DNA of 64,000 bases from Streptomyces dengpaensis (GCF_002946835.1 NZ_CP026653.1:28209-92208); one strand, 5' to 3'; counted from the first letter of the stretch, positions 56,879 through 64,000 are shown. Made by a program: numbers and translations. Notes: generated by a model not told the origin, from the sequence alone.

Positions 56879-57480
56879 CCACCAGCGCTGATTCCACGGC
56901 CATCGACCAGGCCAAGCGCCCGTTGCTCGATGGCTACGACGTCGTCGACATCGCCGAAGCGCTGCGCCGCAGCCCGCACATCCGCAGCGTCGACGACGTC
57001 TCGCCCGGCGACAAAGCCGTCTGGTTCCGGGACGCGGGCGGCACGGGCTACACCCTGTCCCTGACCGACGTGGAGCCGATCCCCGAGGACGGTCCGCAGG
57101 GCGAGGCCTACCCCTGGGACGCTGTCGCCGCCGCGATCGGCAACCACCCGGACTTCGTCAGCGCTGAACTTGTCAGTAAGCCCATCGGCCTGAACCTCGA
57201 CACCATCACCGCGGTCACCCGCACCGACTTCGAGTACACCTTGAAACTGACCGCCGCCTTCCGTCCTCGCGCCGACAGCGCTGAGGAGGAACCGCCCGCC
57301 CCGGTCGACCGCATCCTCCAGGCCGTCGGCCAGCTCCGCTCCCGCAGCGACGACAACCCGGACGCCGTGGTGTTCGACGCGTCGGCCGGCCTCCTTGAGC
57401 ACATCGCCGGGACCTGGGACCAGCAGGACGACCAGACGCGTCAGCGCGCCCTGGCCCTCGCCCTGGCCCTGGCTCTGTAG
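56875..57480 (+). CDS. Hypothetical protein, 201 aa (paralogue 2)
   Basis: The ATG overlaps the upstream stop (ATGA). The product is a diverged copy of the protein at 54494: STAIDQAKRPLLDGYDVVDI, then AEALRRSPHI, AIGNHPDFVSAEL and GTWDQQDDQTRQRAL. It ends in an unusual ALALALALAL run encoded by a GCCCTGGCCCTC-type repeat, perhaps a replication slippage tract. No outside family is recognised. Confidence 0.75.
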   Translation: MTTSADSTAIDQAKRPLLDGYDVVDIAEALRRSPHIRSVDDVSPGDKAVWFRDAGGTGYTLSLTDVEPIPEDGPQGEAYPWDAVAAAIGNHPDFVSAELVSKPIGLNLDTITAVTRTDFEYTLKLTAAFRPRADSAEEEPPAPVDRILQAVGQLRSRSDDNPDAVVFDASAGLLEHIAGTWDQQDDQTRQRALALALALAL

Positions 57481-57491
57481 GGGGAGACGAG

Positions 57492-58097
57492 ATGCTCGCA
57501 ACGGTTCCCGCGACTGCCGGTTTCGGCGTCGCGGAGCTCCAGCTCGACATCGACGACGCGGAGCACGAACGACGTCACGCCACCGGCTTGGGCGTCGCCA
57601 CCGGTTACGGCTTCGGCGGCCTGGACGTGCTGATGGCGCTGCCCCACGGCCTTCCCGTCCCGCTCGCCGCCCTCACCGATCACCAGCGCGCCTACATCCG
57701 CCGGGCCCCGGCCGGGATCTGCACCGTCACCGACGGCCAGGTCGTCCGGCACGTCACGCGTCCGTGCCAGGTGCGGCTGGCCACGGTACGGGCCACGAGC
57801 GCCTCCCAACTGGCCTGGGACGCGGCACAGAAGTTCACGGAGTTCTGCGCCCGCCGGGTGATCATCACCAGGGCCCCCAGCGTCAACTACCCCGAGAAGC
57901 TCCTGGAGTTCGGCTACTACGGCATCGGCGTCAGCCTCCAGCACCCCGACGGACACCTGGAGACGCTGGTGGAACCGCGGCCATGGCGCACCCGGCGGCA
58001 CACACCCGAAGCCTGGTGGTTCGCGGAAACCGCCTACGGCCAGTTCCTCGCCCAGCAGTCGTCCCCGTACGCCCCCGCGCTGTCGCCGGCGCCCTGA
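57492..58097 (+). CDS. Hypothetical protein, 201 aa
   Basis: GGGGGAGACGAG precedes ATG 57492. The product is mixed alpha/beta (GLGVATGYGFGGLDVLMALP, CQVRLATVRATSASQLAWDA, KLLEFGYYGIGVSLQHPDGH), with a Trp-rich C-terminus. No motif is recognised. It starts 12 bases after paralogue 2. Confidence 0.7.
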   Translation: MLATVPATAGFGVAELQLDIDDAEHERRHATGLGVATGYGFGGLDVLMALPHGLPVPLAALTDHQRAYIRRAPAGICTVTDGQVVRHVTRPCQVRLATVRATSASQLAWDAAQKFTEFCARRVIITRAPSVNYPEKLLEFGYYGIGVSLQHPDGHLETLVEPRPWRTRRHTPEAWWFAETAYGQFLAQQSSPYAPALSPAP

Positions 58098-58182
58098 TCC
58101 AGTAGGAGGGATCTGTCCCATGCCCGCATCCACGGCCACCCGGCACGCGTACCGTGAGGTGACGACCCGCCGGGAGGACCAG

Positions 58183-58488
58183 ATGAGCGCGCAGCCCGAC
58201 CACGCACCCGTCACCCCGTACGCCCCCGCACCCGGAGCTCCGGCCGAACTCCTCGCCCAGCTGCGCGCCGACCGGCGCGCGGACACCTGGGTACCGGCCT
58301 TCGAACGGGAGTGGGCCGCCGCCCTCGAGGAATCACGGCGCACGTTCTCCCTCGCCGGGCTGTACGAGGTCGTCCAGAACTGGCAGGGCCGCCTCGCCTC
58401 CGCCCCGGCCGTCGACGCGTTCCTCGCTGGAGGCTGCGACGACAGCGACTTCATCGACATGGCGGAGCTCCGCGGGCGGCGCCGGTGA
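58183..58488 (+). CDS. DUF6247-like antitoxin candidate, 101 aa
   Basis: ATG 58183 has GGGAGG 6 bases upstream; ATG 58120, also with AGGAGG, would add 21 residues. The second half (FEREWAAALEESRRTFSLAG, then LYEVVQNWQGRLASAPAVDA) matches the DUF6247 family as I know it: small actinobacterial proteins usually encoded before a RelE/ParE-like gene. The stop overlaps the next start (GTGA). Antitoxin function is inferred from this pairing. Confidence 0.75.
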   Translation: MSAQPDHAPVTPYAPAPGAPAELLAQLRADRRADTWVPAFEREWAAALEESRRTFSLAGLYEVVQNWQGRLASAPAVDAFLAGGCDDSDFIDMAELRGRRR

Positions 58489-58748
58489 CCGGACAGCAGC
58501 CGTATGCGGTCCGCTTCTCCGCCCCGGCCGCGAAGGTCCTGGCTACCCTGCCCGAGCACGTCGAAGACATGGTGTGGGACGTCCTGGACGCCGCTGCGGC
58601 CGATCCGTGGGGCTTCCGGCAGTGGAACGCCGATGACCCCGAGGGCGAGGACGTCCGCCACGCCTCCGTCGGCCAACTCTCCCTCACCTACTGGGTGAAC
58701 CGGCCCATGCGCCGCCTGTCCGTCCTCACCATCACCTGGCTCGGATAG
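58485..58748 (+). CDS. RelE/ParE-like toxin candidate, 87 aa
   Basis: GTG 58485 overlaps the antitoxin stop. The product has the order of the RelE/ParE fold: a strand (YAVRFSAPAAKVLATLPEHV), two helices (DMVWDVLDAAAADPWGFRQW) and three strands (RHASVGQLSLTYWVNRPMRR, LSVLTITWL). Such toxins cleave mRNA on the ribosome or poison gyrase, and stabilise plasmids. The catalytic set cannot be fixed by eye. Confidence 0.75.
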   Translation: MTGQQPYAVRFSAPAAKVLATLPEHVEDMVWDVLDAAAADPWGFRQWNADDPEGEDVRHASVGQLSLTYWVNRPMRRLSVLTITWLG

Positions 58749-58761
58749 CCATCCGTGACAA

Positions 58762-58800
58762 CGCCCTGACCCCGGCATCGCAACTGCCGGGGTCAGGGCG
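58762..58800. terminator. Bidirectional terminator, 16-bp perfect stem
   Basis: CGCCCTGACCCCGGCA pairs perfectly with 58785-58800 around a 7-base loop, with TTT following. It lies between the toxin gene and the convergent minus-strand gene ending at 58836. Confidence 0.88.
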
Positions 58801-58835
58801 TTTCCGATCGTAGCCACGGCCGTATCCACCGGTAG

Positions 58836-59342
58836 TCACCAAGCACCGCGGGGGCGGTCGGCACCGAGCTGCACCTCGCGCCGGCACTCGGGACAGTCCG
58901 GCAGACCCTCCACTCTGCGCGGCCTGTCGCCCTTCGCCCAGCTGAACCCGCACAGCGCCGTGTTCGAGCAGTGCTGGACCTGGTCGTCCTCGCTGGCGTG
59001 CGAGCCGTAGCCCGGCACGTTCCAGGTGAACGTCGCCTCCCCGTCGTACGGTGCGCCCTCGGGCCAGTCGTAGACCGGCTCGGTCGTGGTGCAGCGCATC
59101 CGCAGATCGGGCCCCGTCCAGTGCTTGCCGTAGACGATCTTCGCAGCAGCGTCAGCCGCGTCCGCGAGGCGCTCGAAGGACAGGTCGTAGTCGTGCATGT
59201 GATCCCACGAGCCCGGCTTCTGCTCCCGCATCAGCGAGCGGAACATCAACAGCAGCCGCGCCAGATCATGGTGGTGGACACGCACGCTCCGCGTGTCGTG
59301 GTCGTAGCCGTACGTCGGATCGTGGGCGGGCTTCTTCGGCAT
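58836..59342 (-). CDS. Hypothetical protein, 168 aa
   Basis: GAGGACCG precedes ATG 59342. The product has HDLARLLLMFRSLMREQKPG, YDLSFERLADAADAAAKIVY and a C-terminal HCSNTALCGFSWAKGD followed by CPECRREV. The last part looks like a zinc ribbon with Cys/His ligands. The role is unknown. It converges with the toxin-antitoxin-like pair. Confidence 0.75.
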   Translation of the reverse strand: MPKKPAHDPTYGYDHDTRSVRVHHHDLARLLLMFRSLMREQKPGSWDHMHDYDLSFERLADAADAAAKIVYGKHWTGPDLRMRCTTTEPVYDWPEGAPYDGEATFTWNVPGYGSHASEDDQVQHCSNTALCGFSWAKGDRPRRVEGLPDCPECRREVQLGADRPRGAW

Positions 59343-59486
59343 CGGTCCTCGTTCGCGTTGCTACGGCGGTCAGCGCCCCACCACAGGGCCTACGGTCGCT
59401 GCCGGATGCTCAACGACCCGGGCCCGCCGGAGCCACGCTGACCTCCGCCATCCGTGCGCCGACCGCACCGCCGTGGGCTTCGCGTC

Positions 59487-59783
59487 TCAGTCTTGCGACG
59501 GCGTCGCGCCGGGCAGCTCCCCGGAGAAGGCCCACCACTGCTCGATGGTCCACACAGCGACGCTGGAGCGGTCGGTGGACATCCGCAGCCACACCTCCTC
59601 GCCGCCGGGCATGAGCGCCACCTCCAGGTGCTCCTCGTCCCACGTGCCCACCGGGTACATCCACTCGATGCCGTCGGGCCAGGCCCGCATCGCCACCGTG
59701 CGCACGCTCAGCGCCACGGCGAAGGCGTCCAGCGCCGCCTTGGGTATCCGCACCTCCGCCGGCTCCCGCTCGATCCCCGCCAC
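59487..59783 (-). CDS. Small hypothetical protein, 98 aa
   Basis: GTG 59783 follows GAGGGGG. The product opens AGIEREPAEVRIPKAALDAF, then strands (GIEWMYPVGTWDEEHLEVAL, EEVWLRMSTDRSSVAVWTIE). It has an alpha/beta arrangement with several tryptophans. No family is recognised. It stands alone between two gene-free gaps. Confidence 0.7.
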   Translation of the reverse strand: MAGIEREPAEVRIPKAALDAFAVALSVRTVAMRAWPDGIEWMYPVGTWDEEHLEVALMPGGEEVWLRMSTDRSSVAVWTIEQWWAFSGELPGATPSQD

Positions 59784-59878
59784 CTGGCCCCCTCGCGTCG
59801 CGCGGCGGGCCTGACCCGCGACCGCCGTCGCGGATCAGCGTGACAGACCCGCCCACTCACGGTGTCACGCTGTGAGGT

Positions 59879-59944
59879 CTATAAGGCTCACAGGGCGTTT
59901 CCCCAGGTAGACGCGGTGAACTATGAGACTGTGAGGTTGTGAGG
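59879..59944 (+). repeat. Flanking element, copy 1
   Basis: The segment with CTATAAGGC, CACAG, TTCCCCAGGT and TGAGACTGTGAGG recurs with the same spacing at 60813-60880. The copies sit on either side of the HTH gene at 60010. It is likely an operator or promoter for that gene and for the region downstream. Confidence 0.65.
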
Positions 59945-60009
59945 CGGAGCTCGCACCGGTGCTTCCGCACGCCCTGGACCGGCCCGCCGGCCCGGAGGAC
60001 GATGGAGTC

Positions 60010-60792
60010 GTGGGCGAGCACGACGAGCACCAGGAGCACGGCGTCGAACCGGCGCGGCCGCCGCTCACCGCGGCCCGCGCCCGGGAGATGACGGCCGGGC
60101 TGCGCGAGGCGATGGACGACGTCCGGCGCTCCGTGGCGGTGCTCGCCGCCCGGGTCCGTGACGCGCATGCCGCCCGCGTCTGGCTCCCGCTCGGGCACGG
60201 CAGTTGGGAGTCGTATTGCGACGCGGAGTTCGGCATCAGCCGCGCGCAGGCGTACCGGCTCCTGGACGTCGCCGGCGCCCTGGCCGCAATCCACGGCGCC
60301 GTCGACGTCGGCACCGAGACGTCTCGCATGCGAGACACCGGCCCGAGCGCGGCCGCGCTCGACTACGGCCTGTCCCAGCGCGCCCTGATCGCCGTCTCCG
60401 GCCGTACGGACGTCGTCGCGGAGCTGATCACCCGGCGCCTCGCCGCGCTCGCTCACAGCGGCCTCCAGGCCCTCGATGAGCCGACGGTGCGCGCGGTGGT
60501 CCGCCAGGCCGTCCGCGACGTCCGCATCGCCCCGCCTCCGCCACCCGTCGATCCGTCGGCGGATCCCGTGGTCGCCGCGGGGCGCCAGCTCACCGCCAAC
60601 CTCTTCTCCAGCGCGCACGCGATCGGCGAGCTGATGCTCGAAGTCGCGCCGGCCTACCTGTCCGACACCGAGGCGGCGACCGGCGTCATGGCGCTGCTGT
60701 GCGAGGAAATCGGCGAGCCCCTCGAACACGGCCTCGCCGCCCGCCGCTACGCGATGTCCGGCGACCGCCGCGCCCTCCACGGCAGGGTGTGA
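60010..60792 (+). CDS. HTH protein, 260 aa, ParB-like helix-turn-helix
   Basis: GTG 60010 has GGAGG 11 bases upstream and GGAG nearer; GTG 59959 is an alternative. The middle reads GSWESYCDAEFGISRAQAYR then LLDVAGALAAIHGAV, the pattern of a ParB/KorB-like helix-turn-helix (about 70-105). A coiled part precedes it, and a helical C-terminal domain follows (VAAGRQLTANLFSSAHAIGE). It is flanked by two copies of one element, suggesting that it binds there. Role inferred: subtelomeric regulator or maintenance protein. Confidence 0.75.
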   Translation: MGEHDEHQEHGVEPARPPLTAARAREMTAGLREAMDDVRRSVAVLAARVRDAHAARVWLPLGHGSWESYCDAEFGISRAQAYRLLDVAGALAAIHGAVDVGTETSRMRDTGPSAAALDYGLSQRALIAVSGRTDVVAELITRRLAALAHSGLQALDEPTVRAVVRQAVRDVRIAPPPPPVDPSADPVVAAGRQLTANLFSSAHAIGELMLEVAPAYLSDTEAATGVMALLCEEIGEPLEHGLAARRYAMSGDRRALHGRV

Positions 60793-60812
60793 CCGCTTCC
60801 GCCCAGCTGTTG

Positions 60813-60880
60813 CTATGAGGCACACAGCCGGATTCCCCAGGTGGGCGGGGTGCAGTGTGAGGGTGTGAGGTGTGAGACGA
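60813..60880 (+). repeat. Flanking element, copy 2
   Basis: CTATGAGGC, CACAG, TTCCCCAGGT and TGTGAGGGTGTGAGG match copy 1 at 59879-59944. Between the two elements lies only the HTH gene. Confidence 0.65.
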
Positions 60881-61213
60881 GGGCCTGCGGCGACGAGGGG
60901 CCGGTGCTCCTGGTCGTACTGATCGCTGGTGGTCTGCAGGGGCGCTGTTCGGTGGGTTCAGTGGGTGGTGGCCGTCGTCGTGGTGGTGCTGTTCGTGGTC
61001 CTGGGGATGGTCGTTGGGTGGCAGCAGGGTGGTGTCGTGGGTGCAGCGCAGCATTTGCATGGGCCCGCGTAGCACAAGGCTGCTGCACGGGTAGCAGGCC
61101 GACCCCGCCCCTACGGCGACGGGCAGCTGCTGTTCACCGCTCGGACCGTGCCACCCCCGCCAGCGCCTGTCGCTCCGAGGCCGCCAGCACGGTCGGGAGC
61201 CCCTCCCGACGGC
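60881..61213. other. Gene-free subtelomeric stretch
   Basis: Open frames here overlap in both strands, with poor codon structure and no ribosome binding sites. The plus strand is G/T-rich from about 60900 to 61040. I see no gene or named element. Confidence 0.5.
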
Positions 61214-61245
61214 CGCGGAACATCGCAGATCTGCGATGTTCCGCG
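61214..61245. repeat. 32-bp perfect palindrome
   Basis: Thirty-two bases are fully self-complementary and centred on AGATCT (inner arm CATCGCAGATCTGCGATG). It is an uninterrupted palindrome, so it is a likely dimer-binding site. Confidence 0.85.
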
Positions 61246-61315
61246 CGAGATCTATGCACGGCTGCCGCATGCAACTCCCGCGCCTGTACTGCTCGCCACC
61301 CCTTCTACCTGCGGG

Positions 61316-61345
61316 TTTCCCCTCCAGGGGAACGATGTACGCGCT
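61316..61345 (+). repeat. TTTCCCCT...GGGAACGATGTACGC element, copy 1
   Basis: The 30-base element recurs at 61439-61468 with four mismatches. Each copy contains a small inverted repeat (TTCCCCT/AGGGGAA or close) and GGGAACGATGTACGC. It may be an operator in the region upstream of the winged-helix genes. Confidence 0.65.
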
Positions 61346-61438
61346 CGCCGGAGCAGGCGCCGGCTGTTCTAGAGGAGCAGAACAAGACGGTTCCCCTAGT
61401 GGTACCGTCCCGGCGCGTCACACGGCGCTGACCTGCCG

Positions 61439-61468
61439 TTTCCCCTGGAAGGGAACGATGTACGCACT
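61439..61468 (+). repeat. TTTCCCCT...GGGAACGATGTACGC element, copy 2
   Basis: This is the second copy of the 61316-61345 element, 123 bases further on. Just downstream, AATGTGCCCC (61494-61503) and GGGGCACATT (61526-61535) form a further 10-bp inverted repeat. Confidence 0.65.
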
Positions 61469-61574
61469 GGGCGCCCGCCGCTCGGGGCAGACGAATGTGC
61501 CCCGGCTGCGCATTCCTGTGCGGCAGGGGCACATTTCACGGTCGGGCATCACCCGGGGGTGATAGCGGGCGGCG

Positions 61575-61991
61575 TCAGCCGACAGCGCGGACAGCCCGGA
61601 GCGGCTGGCTCTGGCGCTTGGGCGGTGCGGTTTCGTACAGCGGGACGGTGATCTCGGGCAGCTCGCCGGCCTCGATGCGCTCGGAAGCGTCCTCGATCGC
61701 TTCCTCCAGCTCTTCCTGGGAGGCGTAGGAGGCGATGTAGGGGTGGAGGTAGTAGGTCCGGTACTTGCGGTCCTTCGGCCTCAGCACGAGGTTCCGGCTC
61801 TCCAGCAGTCCCATTGCGGTGTTCGCGGAGTTCCGCGACAGGCCCACTCGGGCCCCCAGCTCGGCCTGGGAGGCGTTCACCTCGCCGCCGGGCTCCTGGC
61901 GCTCGATGAGGACGCTCAGCAGTTCCATCGCGGCCTTGGTGAGGTCCAGCCGGTACAGCATTCCGAAACCGGCGCTCGCCTGGATCAGCAT
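61575..61991 (-). CDS. Winged-helix protein, 138 aa
   Basis: The ATG lies inside the end of the upstream gene (7-base overlap, ATGCTGA). The product has a winged-helix core (LDLTKAAMELLSVLIERQEP, then ASQAELGARVGLSRNSANTA, MGLLESRNLVLRPKDRKYRT and YYLHPYIASYASQE), followed by an acidic helix. The pattern resembles RepL/MarR-like plasmid control proteins. It is coupled to a second winged-helix gene, so a heteromeric replication or copy-control complex is plausible. Confidence 0.78.
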   Translation of the reverse strand: MLIQASAGFGMLYRLDLTKAAMELLSVLIERQEPGGEVNASQAELGARVGLSRNSANTAMGLLESRNLVLRPKDRKYRTYYLHPYIASYASQEELEEAIEDASERIEAGELPEITVPLYETAPPKRQSQPLRAVRAVG

Positions 61992-62644
61992 GCCCGCCCC
62001 TCCTCGTCGACCACTTCATCTTCCCCGTCTTCGACACCGAGCTCCAGCTGGACGCTACGCGGTGGCTGCGGAGCGTTCAGGGCTGGGAAGACCTCCTCGG
62101 GCAGCTTCCCGTCCTTGTCACGCAAGGCATCCAGGATCTCGCGCTGCACGTCTCCGTTGCCCTCGAACCCGAGCATCGGATTCACAAAGATCAGCCCAGT
62201 GTCCACGCGCTGGATCATGTGCCATTCCTCAAGGCGGCCGATCGCCCGGGTCACGTTCGCCCGCTCCACACCCAGCTTGTCGGCGATCTTCTTGTGCGTG
62301 GCGCGCAGCCAGCCCTCGCGCTGCCGGCCGATGCACCACAGCAGGACCGCGGACTGGATCGGCGACATGCCGTGCTGGGCGATGAGCACGGCCAGGACGT
62401 CGGCGAGGAAGTCGTTGGACACCACGCTGTAGCCGGAGCCCCCGTACATCTCGTGAGGCGCGCGGTAGGTGTACCGGACGTTGACGTCCATCTGCTGCAC
62501 CGGCCGCTTACGCGTCGGCGGCTTGATGTCCTTGCCCAGCCGGGAGGACAGGGTCTCGCGGAAGGCGCTGTCACCACCGGGAGGCACAGCGGTGATCCGG
62601 CTCTTGCCACGGCCCGCGGTGGGGCGCTTGGGCTGGCGGGGCAT
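61985..62644 (-). CDS. Winged-helix protein, 219 aa, last gene before the telomere
   Basis: After a basic tail (PRQPKRPTAGRGKSR), residues about 75-165 form a winged helix (FLADVLAVLIAQHGMSPIQS, RATHKKIADKLGVERANVTR, AIGRLEEWHMIQRVDTGLIF). The C-terminus is acidic. It is the outermost gene, transcribed away from the end, and starts about 1.35 kb from it. The promoter region contains repeats and a long palindrome. Likely a replication or regulatory protein; the exact role is unknown. Confidence 0.78.
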   Translation of the reverse strand: MPRQPKRPTAGRGKSRITAVPPGGDSAFRETLSSRLGKDIKPPTRKRPVQQMDVNVRYTYRAPHEMYGGSGYSVVSNDFLADVLAVLIAQHGMSPIQSAVLLWCIGRQREGWLRATHKKIADKLGVERANVTRAIGRLEEWHMIQRVDTGLIFVNPMLGFEGNGDVQREILDALRDKDGKLPEEVFPALNAPQPPRSVQLELGVEDGEDEVVDEEGRAC

Positions 62645-62693
62645 CGACGGTGGTCCTGTCCTCGATCTTGGGGGGTCGCGCCGGACACTAGCA

Positions 62694-62899
62694 GTTGTTC
62701 AAGCTCGGTTGGCAGATTTGTACATGCTGGCGTGTCCCTTTGGTGTCGACGCCGACACAGTGGATTCGAGGGGTGTTTCCTGGAAACCGGCCCCCACCAG
62801 CAACGTTCCACAGTTGTACAAGCAGGGTTGGCGAATACGGGTGTCGATGTGGCACCACGGACACATTTTCGCAGGTCGATGTGTCAGCGCTGACACATC
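62694..62899. promoter_or_regulatory. Repeats and palindromes upstream of the outermost operon
   Basis: A 24-base element beginning GTTGTTCAAGC (62694-62717) recurs as GTTGTACAAGC at 62813-62836, with 19 of 24 bases matching; both contain GGTTGGC. GTGTCGACGCCGACAC (near 62742) and a perfect 22-bp palindrome centred on AGCGCT (62878-62899) follow. These are likely binding sites for the two winged-helix proteins. Confidence 0.65.
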
Positions 62900-63832
62900 C
62901 CCTTCCGTAAAAGCCCAGGTCAGAGCTGGTTTTTCCCGAGGGCCCTCTTTTCCTTAAGACGCACGCGCGCGCGAGGGCGGGACCAAGGCGTCACGCACGT
63001 GTCGGGCCCGCCACCGACGGCACCAACCACCACAGCCGGCGGTGCGCTGCTCCTGGGGCGTACCGGCCCGCAGCCGCCACCCGGCACGCACGGCTACCGC
63101 GCCCGCGAAGGCCCCCAGGCGCCCCGGAGGCGGCTGCTCCGGGGCGCCGCCTCCATCGGGAGGCGCAGGTCCACCGTGGACCCGTAGGCGACCTCCTGTG
63201 GCGCTGGCGGTGGGATCTGCCGATGGCTGAGGCGGCTTCGCGTGCGGCTCCGTGGAACCCGTGCGGACCGTAGGCGGCACCAGCGTTGCTGCGTCTCGGG
63301 TGGTGCCGACCGTGACGCTTCCAAAGCATCGAGGCGTGGCCGGTGCCGGTGGGCGGTTCCGCCGCCCGGCCCTGGGGGGCCGTTCGGCTCCGGTACCTCC
63401 GCACATCGAATTCCAGCGCTCCCATATCGGGCTTCCGTTCTGTGGCTGAGCAATTCACGGCCACGCAATCCCGAATTCTGACGGTAGTTTTTTCGCCGGG
63501 CGGGGTGGTGCGGCCAGGACCCAAACGCTACACAGTGAGCTGTCTTGATGCATCACCCGCGTCACACGTTCGTGCGACCAGGTGATGCATCGGCGGATTC
63601 CGCCCCACTGTGACGGGTTGGCGTGTATGCTGGCTGAGTATTGGTGAACGCGAGCAGGTGGTTTCGGGAGTTGGGGAGGGGTTCGGGTGGAGCGCAGCGG
63701 AGCCCGTCACTGCGATGGAGCCGGCACCCCGTCAGTCCGATGGCCCGTCACTTCCGTTGCGGGGGTGATGGCTGGGATTCCCAGTAGCTACACAGGCCCG
63801 CGCGTGATGCACCTCCCCTTGCTGCCAGCCCT
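62900..63832. other. Gene-free subtelomeric DNA
   Basis: No gene is supported: frames overlap on both strands and lack ribosome binding sites. It contains the inverted repeat GATGCATCACC/GGTGATGCATC (63547-63591). It also has three 16-base repeats starting CCCGTCA (63703, 63728, 63744). A TATGCTGG-like promoter motif near 63625 is weak. Confidence 0.6.
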
Positions 63833-64000
63833 GGCACCCGCGCTTGCGCGGGTGCCCTCAATTCGCGCTTGCGCGAATTGAATTCCTTTCAGAATTCCGT
63901 TTACGGAATTCCATTCCCGCGTTTACGCGGGAATTCGAATTGCGCTTGCGCAATTCGCGCTCTATGCCCCGGCTTGCCGGGGCATATCCCGCTCCGCGGG
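63833..64000. other. Telomere of a linear replicon
   Basis: Seven hairpin palindromes are packed end to end. Reading inward from 64000 they are: 63988-64000 (5-bp stem, 3-base loop; the Streptomyces terminal palindrome), 63963-63986 (10 bp), 63936-63957 (9 bp), 63913-63934 (9 bp), 63892-63911 (8 bp), 63859-63880 (9 bp) and 63833-63856 (10 bp). All but the first have 4-base loops, CTTG or TTTA on the plus strand. Such arrays fold in the 3' overhang and bind Tap/Tpg. The window ends exactly on the last palindrome. Confidence 0.93.

Noticed and set aside
62954..63524. Subtelomeric coding frames on both strands
   Set aside because: Frames overlap in opposite directions, are Arg/Pro-rich and lack ribosome binding sites, as expected for non-coding high-GC DNA.

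Overview
The window is the right-hand end of a high-GC linear actinobacterial replicon, almost certainly a Streptomyces-type linear plasmid or plasmid-like chromosome arm. Three things show this. The last 13 bases (63988-64000) are the reverse complement of the terminal palindrome CCCGCGGAGCGGG of Streptomyces telomeres, followed inward by six more hairpin palindromes. A tap/tpg pair (telomere-associated protein and telomere terminal protein) lies at 51.5-54.5 kb. The gene families are typical Streptomyces plasmid families (WhiB-like, DUF5999, DUF2637, replication-relaxation, RRQRL zinc-binding, GntR/UTRA). A dedicated parAB pair, a TraB/FtsK-like transfer ATPase and a MobF-type relaxase argue for a plasmid.

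Layout. 0-5.7 kb: the tail of an unknown gene, a Ku homologue whose start is out of frame with its ribosome binding site, small unknown genes, a replication-relaxation protein, and a gene-free tract of about 1.1 kb (4.32-5.49 kb) full of iteron-like GTGCGC/CATCGTCGGTGC repeats. 5.9-12.6 kb: a helicase-less MobF relaxase and two unknown genes on the minus strand, then a tract with two long perfect inverted repeats, then parA-parB on the plus strand with a strong terminator. 12.6-38.6 kb: one long minus-strand block. Its left half (12.6-25 kb) is tightly packed small genes, many with ATGA/GTGA overlaps: RapZ-C-like, nucleotide-fold protein, DNA methyltransferase, Lsr2-like, ASCH, polynucleotide-kinase-like and several zinc-ribbon proteins. 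Its right half (25-36 kb) is the transfer region: small membrane proteins, a TraB/FtsK ATPase, coiled-coil and low-complexity basic proteins, and a DUF2637 membrane protein. It ends with WhiB-like and RsbW-like regulators.

38.6-44.6 kb: a control region. A GntR/HutC repressor is preceded by an array of CCTCGGTACCGAGG operators. Next come a possible three-gene regulatory operon with a GNAT acetyltransferase, and a structured intergenic region. 44.1-47.6 kb: two DnaA boxes, a winged-helix protein and a DciA (DUF721)-like protein, which together look like a replication module. 48.2-51.4 kb: two nearly identical promoters, each covered by three GTGGGTACCCAC-type operators, drive two plus-strand small-gene operons. 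A small putative HTH protein is transcribed divergently from the first. 51.5-58.8 kb: the tap-tpg operon and a run of coupled accessory genes ending in a toxin-antitoxin-like pair. 58.8-62.7 kb: subtelomeric genes, including an HTH protein flanked by two copies of the same element and two overlapping winged-helix genes. 62.7-64.0 kb: gene-free subtelomeric DNA and the telomere.

How it fits together: ParAB would segregate the molecule; the 44-47 kb module and/or the 4.8-5.5 kb repeats are origin candidates; Tap and Tpg would patch and cap the telomere; TraB and its neighbours, perhaps with the relaxase, would transfer it; GntR and the HTH/operator circuits would keep plasmid functions repressed. 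Families were assigned by reading the proteins, not by database search.
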